Part shown: one piece after another, positions 42,284-52,057 of the stretch
How positions within the stretch are numbered: position 1 is the first letter of the stretch
Layout of the letters: the number at the start of each line of letters is the position of its first letter
Origin: Paraphoma chrysanthemicola
Lineage: Eukaryota; Ascomycota; Dothideomycetes; Pleosporales; Phaeosphaeriaceae
Length of the DNA stretch: 64,000 nt
Reading direction: 5' to 3'
Assembly: GCA_020744225.1 (NCBI GenBank)
Contig: JAGMWG010000015.1
Location: forward strand, 1,178,001 to 1,242,000
Translations under genes and position numbers: made by a program
The notes under the pieces: model-generated
Told to the model about the DNA's origin: nothing
Databases searched by the model: none
What the model saw: the letters and a program-made list of their open reading frames with translations, nothing else

Positions 42284-44697
42284 ATGTCGATAGCGCCCAG
42301 TCAGTTGAGCATTGGGTCAGTGACTTGAAGTGGTGGCACCAACAATCTTGTCGGGGTTTCCAACGGTGCTATACATTTTGGAAGACAGGATGAAGATGGT
42401 CGTACGTGCAAGCCACAATTTGGACGTCCGGCATATGAATGACCAGCACAGAAAACTGGCCTAGGGCCAGCGATAATTGTCGCCACGAGCTGTTCGTCTC
42501 CGATCCCTATACCGATCGGGAGACTTTGATCAACTTGAAGGGCACCCGAGTCGACGGCACATGCCTTTGGATAACGAAACACGAGAAGTATCTAGCATGG
42601 CTTCGAGATCACACGCATCTATTGTGGATATCGGGCGGGCCTGGTAAAGGCAAGACCATGATATCGATTTTTCTTTCACAAGAGCTCGAGAACGTCGAGA
42701 AACAAAGCATACCACATGAGTTGATATTCTTCTTTTGTTCACAGGGTGATACGAAGCGAAACACTGCTCTGGGAATACTACGTAGTCTGATCTACCAGAT
42801 CCTGTCAAAGTCGCCTCAACTCGTCAAGCATGCAGAAGAATATTTTGCAACACCGGAGAGAACTGCGCAGACGTTGTCGTCACTGGATTCACTCTGGATC
42901 ATATTTACTCGCTCGATTGATGACCCTGAATTCCCACCGACGCGATGTGTAATTGACGGTCTGGATGAATGCGACAAGGAGACACGGCGGCAGCTGATTG
43001 CCAAGCTTCTCAATCTATACGACACGACAGACCCAAAGCCAACTCATCCAGCATTTCCCACCAAGCTAAGCCTCGCCGTCATAAGTCGTACAATACTTGA
43101 ACTTCGAGGCTGCACAGAAATCAAGATCGATCCCGACAATAATCAAAGCACAACGGATGACGTAGGGCGGTTCGTCTCAGTACGTGTGCAAGAACTCTCT
43201 AAGATCTAGGGCATGACGGCAGAAGTACGAAATCATGTCGAGAGTACTCTACGTGCACGCGCGCAAGGCACATTCCTGTGGGTCGGTTTCGCTATGCACG
43301 AGCTCCTGCAGCAAGACACCTGCAGTGATATCCTGGACACGCTCAGCAGAATACCCACGGGTCTGTCCGCGATATACTCACGCATGCTGTCGCAAATCCT
43401 CCCTGATCGACGGAAGTTGAGCAAGGACATACTCGACTGGGTGACAATGGCCACGCGTCCGCTCAAGTTGCGGGAGCTGGCTGCAGCTGTCGATATCAAG
43501 CCAGCATCGAGTTTGATCGATGAGGAACACGCAGTTCGCGATGCGGTCAGTGCCTGTGGGCCATTCTTGAAGATTGACGACGAAGTAATTACACTAGTAC
43601 ACCAGTCCGCGAGAGACTATCTTCTTCGGGAGACACCGGATGACGATTCCGTTCTAGAGTCATTTCGAATCAAGCCGAATGTGACGCATCTAAAAATAGC
43701 TCAGACCTGTTTCGAGTGCATTCTTTTATACAATCTATACCTGGCACAGCATGGGGGCGAACTCCACGATCACATCCACAATGAGCTTCTCTTCTATTCG
43801 GGTTCCAATGTGCGTAAACACGTGGATTCCATTCAGCGATTGAATGGTCAGCTCGACAATATTGCTGAACGGATGTTTCTTGCTCAGTTTGACAGGAGGT
43901 GCCAGTGGTGGATTTACCCTTCGCCTGTCTATAATTACGCTTTGGAGTGGATTACATTCCCGCCTTTACACATGGCATGCCATTTAGGGGTAGTATCATG
44001 GATAGCTGTTCTTCTCAAAAGGACCCTTTGAGAGCCTCGAATCAAATCTCGCTTAGAATATAAGGAACCTTTCCGGGATTACAAACCCCTAAATATCGCA
44101 GCCATAGAGGGACATGAGCACGCGGTAGAGTATCTCATCGACCACGGAGCACAGGTAGATTCGGGTGAGGGTCAGAGCCCTTTATATCACGCCGTGCAGA
44201 TGGGACATCCAAGCACTGTCGCGCTCCTCTTGCGGCGAGGAGCAAAAACGAGAGGAGAGAGCATTATCCATGCATATGTGTTCTCTGGGGCCAAAAGTAT
44301 GGAGATATGGAAGATGCTCGTGAGACACAAGATCGACATCCACGAAAGCCTAGGCCAGAAAGGAACAAATCTCCACTTTGCGGCCGGGTTCGGACTTGCG
44401 GCTCCCGTCAAGCTCCTGATCGAACAGGGGATCGAGGTGAACGCTACGGATGACAAGGGATACACAGCTCTACATGTAGCTACTCGGAAAAATAACGTGT
44501 CAGTAGTCGAGGTGTTACTGGCCAATGGGGCAGATCCAGGAGCCGAGACTGTTGATGGGGATACTGCATTGGACATCGCGGTGCGCAGACACAACAGGGC
44601 CGTCATCCAAGTGCTCGAGAACCATGCGACAAATCTTCGCAACCAGGAAACTAGCTCCACAGAGGTCAGTTCAAGTAGGTCCGTAAAGCATTCCTGA
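42284..44697 (+). pseudogene. NACHT-ankyrin NLR gene with three in-frame stop codons
   Basis: Proposed exons 42284-42401 and 42452-44697 (phase-1 intron GTACGT..GCACAG) make one frame that would span about 785 codons. It is interrupted by TGA at 42326-42328, TAG at 43207-43209 and TGA at 44029-44031, with no frameshift. Visible parts in order: a short amyloid-like N-terminal motif at 42332-42379; NACHT P-loop WISGGPGKGKTM; Walker B CVIDGLDECD; the family winged-helix region (GLSAIYSRMLSQI, LRELAAAVDI, LVHQSARDYLL); and C-terminal ankyrin repeats (PLNIAAIEGHEHAVEYLIDHG, GYTALHVATRKNN, GDTALDIAVRRHN). Homologues of this family are full-length NLRs that detect non-self and trigger cell death. 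All domains remain readable, so loss looks recent. Readthrough or a sequencing problem cannot be excluded. Confidence 0.8.
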
Positions 44698-44737
44698 ATT
44701 GCGACATTGTCAAAAGCTTATTTCAAAGTAAATAGCC

Positions 44738-45943
44738 TTATCCCATAACCTCCTCCAACCACGGATACACAATCCCATTCGCCTCAGGATACCCCATATG
44801 CGCCCTCCCCTGTACAAACCGCATCTCCTTCGGCGTCCCATACTCCGCCAAAACCATACTATCCTCAATCGGCATACACCCATCCAGAACCCCATTCACC
44901 AACAACATCCGACAACTCGGCATTCCCATCCCTACAACCGCAACACCTTCCCCCTTCCCGCTAATCAGCGAAAACTCATCCTGACACTTCTCCTGCATCT
45001 CCGCAAAACTCGCATACCCGTATTTCAACGTATACGCACGCTCAAGCCCGAATGGATACTCATGTTTCCCGACCTGCTCCAGCCATTCCTTGCCAATATA
45101 ATAATGCACACCCGCGCCATGGCCCACGCTCCCAATCAAGCGATCTTTATGCGTATGCGCAAGTCGAATCGCATAATATCCACCCGCACTCAATCCCCAC
45201 GCCACCACTTTCCCTGCATCCAAATACCCCGTGTTGTGTATCCAGTCCAAAATCGAACTAAACAACCGATCCGGACTCAACGGGTCGCGCTTATTTGCTG
45301 GACAATCGACCGTCGTGCCTGGAATATCGACAATCACACACGCCCAGCCACGCTGCAGGAATTCCGACGTGCGTTCTGTATTATCAGGTCTATGCCCGTC
45401 GAGGCCTGTGATGAGCAGGATTGTAGGGAAGGGGCCTGGGCCAGATGGACGGCGGATGTAGATTGGGATTTCGGTGCCGTCGGTGGGTGAGGCGTGGGTG
45501 TGTGGGATGAGGATTTCTTGGATTGGTTGGGGCCATAGTTTTGCGCCGCGCATGTAGATTTGTTTCTGCTCTTCGTAGACGGCTTTTTTCAAGTCGGTTC
45601 CGATGTAGGGGAAGCGGGATAGACGGTATACTGCGTTGGCGTTTAGATATAGCGTCCTCGCTTTCTCTCTATCGCTTTTCTCCGCGTCTTCGGCTTCTTG
45701 GACTAAGCGTCTCGCCGTCAGGAGGAACGCATTGGTGTATGCATCGTCGTATGGATCGTTGATGTTGTTCTCAATCAGGTGATTGAAAATGGGTTCAAAA
45801 TCCGAGAATTTGCCGTCGTGGAATGGGTACACGCCTTTTGTGCAGGGGAATTTCCAGCGCTGGGACCAGAGTTTTAAGATGCTGTTGCTGTGGCCGTAGT
45901 CTTGTGTGAAGAGGTCGCCGAGGATCCAGGAGCCGTTGGGCAT
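44738..45943 (-). CDS. ayg1: Ayg1-like polyketide-shortening hydrolase
   Basis: A single exon gives 401 aa from the ATG at 45943; an in-frame ATG at 46033 would add 30 residues that Ayg1 proteins lack. Ayg1 hydrolases cut a heptaketide naphthopyrone to 1,3,6,8-tetrahydroxynaphthalene in DHN-melanin synthesis, or shorten related polyketides. Diagnostic sequence includes WILGDLF at the start, SQRWKFPC..GVYPFHDGKFSDFEPIFNHLI, LITGLDGHRPDN, and PGTTVDCPANKRDP. The nucleophile elbow is WGLSAGGYYAIR, the acid is in NGVLDGCMPIED, and the His is in GRAHMGYPEA. The catalytic triad is complete. No polyketide synthase or other melanin gene is nearby, so it acts at a distance or on another product. Confidence 0.88.
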   Translation of the reverse strand: MPNGSWILGDLFTQDYGHSNSILKLWSQRWKFPCTKGVYPFHDGKFSDFEPIFNHLIENNINDPYDDAYTNAFLLTARRLVQEAEDAEKSDREKARTLYLNANAVYRLSRFPYIGTDLKKAVYEEQKQIYMRGAKLWPQPIQEILIPHTHASPTDGTEIPIYIRRPSGPGPFPTILLITGLDGHRPDNTERTSEFLQRGWACVIVDIPGTTVDCPANKRDPLSPDRLFSSILDWIHNTGYLDAGKVVAWGLSAGGYYAIRLAHTHKDRLIGSVGHGAGVHYYIGKEWLEQVGKHEYPFGLERAYTLKYGYASFAEMQEKCQDEFSLISGKGEGVAVVGMGMPSCRMLLVNGVLDGCMPIEDSMVLAEYGTPKEMRFVQGRAHMGYPEANGIVYPWLEEVMG

Positions 45944-46299
45944 GGTGATGGCGAGCGGTGAGGTTGTGGCGATGAATTTCAATGGAAGGGATGCTATTGA
46001 AGTAGATGCTAGATGTGTTATTGAACTGGGCAAAACGTTGACTGTCTCGATGTTGTCTTGTGAAATTGGTATGGAAAGTTATGGTTGGGATTTTACATAG
46101 TACCATTAAGAGGCTTTCGGTGAAGGCGGGGCCGGCTCCGAGCAACGCCTCGTGTAGCATCTAGCATCGTGGACCGAACGGACCCCCGCAAAAGTTTGAG
46201 TAGACGCGCAAAGTGGAGAACAATTAGATAGTGCGACTCATGAAGCAATACTGTCGTATTCGTGTGGTGGGTATCTGATGTATTAACACGTCTCTTGTC

Positions 46300-47850
46300 T
46301 CATGGCAAATCCTCGATTTCTTCGTCCCCTCTTCGCTTGCAGTACTCCCTCAACACATTCGCCAATTTCGCCCGACCTTCTACGCGCTCAAAAACTTGTG
46401 CGTGATCTACAGTTGGGAGCCAGATTGTTTCCAAGCCACTACCGGTCCACTTGTGGTCTTTCCAGCTGGTGTCTTCGCTTTTGAGGTCGACGCCATTCAG
46501 ATATTTGCCTACCGTCTCGGTATCCACGATCAGGTCTCTTCCTCCCAGGCTGACGGTAACATCCCTCCCTCGCAGGTCTTCCGTCCACAGCAGGTTGTGT
46601 GACCAGAAGAAGTGGCGTGCAAGGGTCTGGGCTACCATCATGTCGACGGATGCGAACCAGTACAGCTGATGTTCATTTGTAGCCTTGGGCTTGCGCGCCG
46701 TAAAATTGTATGCAATGTCGGGCAAGTGCAGCAGGAAAGTGACAGGATCGACGAACAAAATCGGCCCAATCTTGGCAGCTGTGGTAGGATCTTGGAGCAG
46801 ATGGGTCGAGACGACGGATCCGTACGAATGAGACGCCAGCACGACCTTGTCAAAGCCGTGTCGCTCGAGAATGATGTTGATCTGTCGCGAGAGCTCTTTG
46901 CTGTGGAGGATAGGCGACGTTATGCGGAAGCTGACGGGCATGAGCTCTACTGCGATGATGCCGATTTCGCCATCGTCTCCCGCTTGCGGATCGAACTTGT
47001 TGATGTCTTTCAGAAACTTGATATACGGGTAGAGGCCGATGCCGATGCCATGAATGAAGAGTATGGGCAGGCGCTTGCTCGCTGTGTGCGGCCGGTACCA
47101 GTAGCTGAGGTTGGGCGCCGAAGATATTTGACGAGTGGCCAGGTTCGCTGGCCGTGGTGGGAAGACGGAGAGGGCATCTCGCCAGTGCGTTCGGAAGAGG
47201 GTGAAGCCGATGATGCGCATGTAGATGGCCGTGTATGTGTCGACGCCCATGACGATGAGGTACCACAGCACAGGGCGATGCGACATGTTGACGGCATCGA
47301 CGGTCAACCGCAGGCTCTTCGCGCTGCCGCGGCCGGGCTCCAGCTTCCGTCCCAGCAGCGTCTCAGTGCCATCGACATAGCTGTCCAGCTCCTCCTCTTC
47401 CTCCCTGCACTCGTCGGGGTTCTCCTGCATGCGCCGCGTCTTCGCTTCATCCGACTCCTCGCCCCGGTTCATCAGCGCCCACTCGTAGAACTCGCGCACA
47501 TTGTCTCGCCGGATGTCGGTCGCCTTTGCGCCGAGGAACCAGCGGCTGACGTAGTACTCGGGATGCGGGATCTTGTCCCAGCACTTCCAGTACAGCTCCT
47601 TGCGCTCGTCCTTAGTCAGCGACGGCGGGTGTTGCGCATCGGCTTGCAGAGCGCGCTTGCGGGGAATGTAGACGAGCGTCCAGAAGGCCGTCTCGATGAG
47701 GCTCCACACCAGCAAGAAGCGGCGGAAGGGTGTCTGCGGCGGCTCGGCGATGCAGAAGGACACATAGAAGATGCTGAGGGGCGTGACGGCGCGGAAGCCA
47801 AAGATTACGGTGCGTATAAAGGCGTAGTTGGCGAGGGTATTGTCCAACAT
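46300..47850 (-). CDS. Alpha/beta hydrolase (membrane-associated lipase-like)
   Basis: A single exon gives 516 aa. The N-terminal 60 residues carry two hydrophobic helices (FIRTVIFGFRAVTPLSIFYV; FLLVWSLIETAFWTLVY), so membrane anchoring is likely. A long acidic middle (EEEEELDSYVDG) follows. The hydrolase core begins at about residue 255 with LPILFIHGIGIGLYPYIKFL (oxyanion HG). The nucleophile elbow is LASHSYGSVVSTHLL, the acid Asp lies in LGGRDLIVD, and the catalytic His is in TVDHAQVFE. The complete triad indicates an active esterase or lipase of the broadly conserved fungal family annotated only as 'alpha/beta hydrolase'. Substrate unknown. Confidence 0.85.
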   Translation of the reverse strand: MLDNTLANYAFIRTVIFGFRAVTPLSIFYVSFCIAEPPQTPFRRFLLVWSLIETAFWTLVYIPRKRALQADAQHPPSLTKDERKELYWKCWDKIPHPEYYVSRWFLGAKATDIRRDNVREFYEWALMNRGEESDEAKTRRMQENPDECREEEEELDSYVDGTETLLGRKLEPGRGSAKSLRLTVDAVNMSHRPVLWYLIVMGVDTYTAIYMRIIGFTLFRTHWRDALSVFPPRPANLATRQISSAPNLSYWYRPHTASKRLPILFIHGIGIGLYPYIKFLKDINKFDPQAGDDGEIGIIAVELMPVSFRITSPILHSKELSRQINIILERHGFDKVVLASHSYGSVVSTHLLQDPTTAAKIGPILFVDPVTFLLHLPDIAYNFTARKPKATNEHQLYWFASVDMMVAQTLARHFFWSHNLLWTEDLRGRDVTVSLGGRDLIVDTETVGKYLNGVDLKSEDTSWKDHKWTGSGLETIWLPTVDHAQVFERVEGRAKLANVLREYCKRRGDEEIEDLP

Positions 47851-48565
47851 GGCGCGGGCAGGACTAAAAAGTCCGTTGTGTGGTGTGTTTGCCCACCAAC
47901 GAGATTTTGACGGTCCAAGTCTTTGTATGCGTCTCTAGCCGTGCTCTTTGAGGCAGCGGGGCATGCGCAATACTGTCGTAGGGGTTATTGCGATAAGCAT
48001 GTTCGTGGTGCTGCTGTTGAGCTTCGGCAGCTTCTGCCGCAACAATGACGCGCCTTCCTGCCCATGACTAAGCGGCGTTCACTCCACTGAGCCACCTCGT
48101 CCCCAGTCCTCAACACTTACACAGTCACATGTGATGCGTATTGTCCTTCAGAACCATGCCGAATTCTCGACCACATGTCCTTCGAGGAGTGTTTATCGTG
48201 GACATGCCGCGGTTTGTTTCCTCTTTCCGCATGTGAGCTACGTTTTCAAGGATGCTTTTCGCAACTATCGCCTATTTGGGATAGAAGAGGGCAAGTAACT
48301 CTCGCAACCTTCCATGGATGTATCCAAGGCCTCTTCGGCAAATATTGTGCCATAGTGGAGTAACGCAGACTTTCTAACATTTTTTCGGAAGAGATTCTTC
48401 AGGAAGGCACAGACCTCTCCCTTGTGATCGTGGACATTGTTCGTTAAGTACGTGTTGGTTGTGCTCGCCATTAGGCCACACTAAAGAAGGGCATTATTAT
48501 TGTATATACAAAGACTTTTCTACGAAGATGCACGATTATCTACACCAACACTCAATCTACTCAAC
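47851..48565. other. Intergenic, no gene recognised
   Basis: Promoter of the hydrolase on the left and terminator of the GH17 gene on the right. Short overlapping frames near 48175-48471 have no family signal. Confidence 0.4.
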
Positions 48566-49553
48566 CTAGCAAGTCAAGTCGAAGAATGGGGTGTTGCTCT
48601 CGAGCGGGGTAAGCGCAAAGGAAAGATCCGTCTGCGCAGCGTTCGCATCCTTCAATGTGTACCAGAAGACGTTGCGGGTGCCGAAAAGCGAGCAGCCGAC
48701 GTCCTTCCAGTATCGCTTCGAGTTATCGAGCGATGCAACAGCGGAGCCAGAGTTGGGACCAACTATGACCTTCATTAGCACGCGAACTTATTTAATGCAG
48801 GAAATGTTGCAACTTACTGCGTGGCCAGCCAGTCTCCGTAATCCACACGGCCTTGCCTCCTGATACGCTCTCGGTCTGTCCGACAGCGGCGTAGAAGTTC
48901 TCGCGTGCCTGGTCGATAGAGTTCGGGCGGGTCGTCTCGAAGTAGGGGAAGGAGTTGTGTCCGAGGAAGTTGACTGTGTTCGCAACGCCACGGTTCTCAG
49001 GCAGGATCCATGCAGTCCATGTATCAACGTGACCGATTGGCTTGCTCTCGAGAAGAGTGCCCCTGATCCAATCACGCATCCAGCCAATGTATCCCTCAAT
49101 CTCAGCACCCGTCGCTCCGGGGCCGGCGTTGTTGAGCTTTCCCTGGTCGCTGCTGCGGTACAAGTCCTCGGACCCAACGCTGATGCCGATAATCTTGTCG
49201 GTGAAAGCGGTGCCGAGCTCGTTGGCGCCACGAATCAGAGCATTGAGCTCGTTCTGGTACGCATCGCGGCCGGCACTGGCCCACAGGCCGACGAGAAGGT
49301 TGGTGTCGGTATCGATGGCAGCGCGGAAAGCCGAGATGGGATCAGCGGCCGTTCCGCATTGGACCGAGGTGTAGAGGTGTGCGGTATTGAAGCCCGAAGC
49401 ACCCGGAAGGCTCTTTGCTTCGTTGAAGAAACGGACAAAGTCGTTGTACCCGCGGCAGGAACCATCGGCATTCGTTGCGCCATAATTGAAGCCTTTGCTT
49501 TGTGCGATGGCCGTCGAAGCCAACGCTAGAAGAGAAGCTGCTTTAGCCCACAT
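48566..49553 (-). CDS. Secreted GH17 beta-1,3-glucanase
   Basis: Exons 49553-48818 and 48762-48566 give 310 aa; the intron GTAAGT..GTCATAG is in phase. A signal peptide (MWAKAASLLALASTAIA) is followed by mature GFNYGATNADGSC. The catalytic acid Glu is at about 129 (ISVGSEDLYR) and the nucleophile Glu at about 240 (VWITETGWP), both in family consensus. The spliced join gives GWPRIGPNSGSAV, matching the family. There is no GPI signal at the C-terminus (ends FFDLTC), so it is a soluble wall-remodelling enzyme like EglC/Bgl2 relatives. It cleaves or transfers beta-1,3-glucan in the wall. Strong C/T- and A-rich leader upstream suggests high expression. Confidence 0.92.
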
Positions 49554-50397
49554 GATTGGAAATAGTAATTAAAGAATAACAATTACAACACGAAACGTAC
49601 AATGTCTCGAAAGAAGAATGCAGACGAGTAAAGTAGAAGAAAAGAAGTCAATGGAGCTACGCATGATAAAAATAGGAAAGGGTTTTTTTGCCCCTGCGCA
49701 TCATCAATTCCTGCATGCCAATACTGTATGACGTGGATGAGGCTCGTACGCTCCGTCGCCAAGAAGCTGTTGAGCGTCGATCATCCGAGCGCCATGCATT
49801 TCCGCGACCCTTTACGGCACTTTGTGGCCGGTTTGGGTCGTGCTGCGGGGTTATTATTAGCCGCTGCGCGTGTCGTGCTGCTGTTCGCTCGTGCTTCCCA
49901 CGTACTACAGGGCCATACCACGTTGTTACCTTTTGATGCGTAGCTAATGCGTATCGATTCGGGGCACGTGACGCATGTTGCTAACAAGCAGATACGATAT
50001 GGAGCAGTGTTGCATAGAGAAATTTGATTACGAAAGGGGGCTCAACTGGCAGTGGGTGTGGAGACGAGGGTGACGTTGCGGAGAAATTCGCTTCGCGCTT
50101 GGCTCAACGGCGCACCCCACCTGTGCACTCGGAGATCGCGCTGTGCTTGAGTGTAAAGCTCCCTCTCCTATCGCGTTTCTGCACAAAATTTAGTCGCAAC
50201 AATCTGCGGCCTCGGTCTAGCCCTGGGGCAGTGTGCTTAGCTTCCTTGGACGCTGCTGACGATAGTCGCACTTTCTCTCGGCCCACTCGCATTGCTGTTC
50301 ATCAATGCCAACGTTCGTTTCACGGCTATATAGATGCGCCAGCGCCGCCTCAAATAACGAGTTCTATTCTTCTTACATAGAAAACACACATCTAGAT
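49554..50397. other. Intergenic, promoter of the glucanase gene
   Basis: Upstream region of the GH17 gene, with A-rich leader just before the start. Frames at 49688-49943 and 50024-50380 are short and unrecognised. A TATATAG motif near 50327 has no clear gene. Confidence 0.4.
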
Positions 50398-51575
50398 TCA
50401 ACGAACTTCAAAGTCCTCGAGTTTTGGGCCATTGGCAAGACGAGTGACATGGTTCGCAAGGCCCATAACCTTCTCCGCCAGATTACAGCCATGCTGCTGG
50501 TTTTTCTTGGACAATTTGCCTGGACGCCATACAGGAGATCTGATGCGCTCCATCTTGGTATGCAACTCCGAAACACTTAAATCGTGGTACGGTGCTGTCG
50601 GAATTGGCAATAACTCTTGCCGTTCCATCTGCTTGTACAAAGCACCGTACAGCATAGAGCCGCACTCGAACGAGTCATCCCGTGGACATTGATAAAGTGG
50701 ACTCCGGTATTGCTCGAGAAGCTCATGTAATCCAGACAAGACAGTGCCGACTGCTTGTGTCCGCAATGTTTCAATCCTGTCTTTTACAAGTCAGTTTATA
50801 ATTCAGCTGCGTGGAAATGGGCTCACCCACCAACGCAGATGGTAATCGGGAGGCCCAAACTGGGTAGTTCCTGGTCATCTCGCCTCATTGCCACTGTCGT
50901 CGTTTGCTCGAACTCTTGCGGTAGCTTCAACACCCAAGCTATGCACATCCAAAGCATGAGATCTCGACAGAGGTACGAAGGCACTGGAGAGGTCACGCGC
51001 AGACGCTCGACCCATCTCTCTGTGAAGGACTGCAGTGCTTCTGCACATTCGTAGAAGTCGATCAAGACAGTTATCTTGGCGAGCATCTCCAAGGACACTG
51101 TCCGCGGTACTTGACCATTGCGGAGATGTAAGACCTGCAGAACGTAGAGCAGCGCTTCCTCGTCCCAATCTTCGGCAGGCACATGATACAGACCATCGCT
51201 CTCATTGCGATTACCTTCCTTCCAGACCGTTCCGGAAATCATACGGTCCAATGTGGGTGACGCTGATACCAGGTGACGCCGAGAAACATAGTACCAAAGT
51301 TCGTCTTCCTCGGCGTTGACAGAGTTTGGCACATTTGTGTCGTCCGCGGAGACAGCGAATTCGAGGGAGGCTCCCTGATCAGCATCCTCAGAAGCAGACG
51401 CGATGGCAGACGATTCATAGGCAAGCGCAGGGGTGTCCTCGCTATTCTCAGCCTGTGGCCAAGGTGCAAAGCTAGTATTTGGATTCTTCAAAACGATTTT
51501 GGTGTCCGCTTTAGCATCGATGTCGTAACTGCGATTAGGCATAGTTTCAAGCTGACGAAGTCGAGAGAAGTGCAA
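50398..51575 (-). CDS. BTB/POZ domain protein (fungal type)
   Basis: Exons 51575-50827 and 50776-50398 give 375 aa (ATG at 51542 would trim 11). The intron GTGAGC..AAAGACAG is in phase 2. After an acidic, disordered N-terminus, residues about 95-225 have the fungal BTB pattern: FxVSRRHLVSASPTLDRMIS, WKEG, then AEDWDEEALLYVLQVLHLRN and PRTVSLEMLAKITVLIDFYEC, then CRDLMLWMCIAWVLKLPQEF. The C-terminal half is a helical region with Cys and His residues, usual in this family. Such proteins occur in large numbers in dothideomycetes; specific role unknown. Confidence 0.78.
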
Positions 51576-52057
51576 GAGGAGTTCTCTAATGCGTGCAGCT
51601 GGTGATCACCTCTTTTGAGTGTTCGTGAAGGACCTTTGTTGTGTAACACTGGCATCCAATGATGTGTCGCTACGTGGTTTACATTCCCGATACCGACCAG
51701 GCTGACCCTATCACTAAGATTCTTGTGAGATCGGTCAGCAGTCAAATAGAGAGACGAACCGCATGTTGAAATTTTCATCGAAAAGGTGCACGTTAGCATC
51801 CCCGGAATCAGCACACTCGCACAAACGAACCTCACACCAACCCCGCTCATCCGCGATTGCTTGTATCACTTCAATGGCCACGTTCGAAGATCATGCCTTC
51901 AATTCACCTTTTCGCCCCAGCCTGTACATTACCTCGCAAAAGCGCTAATCGGCTCTTATCCTCAAGCTCGCCGACGACCGCATCTTTGAATGTGTTGGAA
52001 GGGCAATAGAGAAAGCCAGATGCTATAGTGATGATGAGTTCGCTCACACACACCATA
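51576..52057. other. Intergenic, no gene recognised
   Basis: Upstream of the BTB gene and downstream of the carboxylesterase. Short frames on both strands, none with family resemblance. Confidence 0.45.

Noticed and set aside
46612..47910. Plus-strand 432-codon frame opposite the alpha/beta hydrolase
   Set aside because: The minus strand has a complete catalytic triad and family motifs; the plus-strand translation has no recognisable domain.
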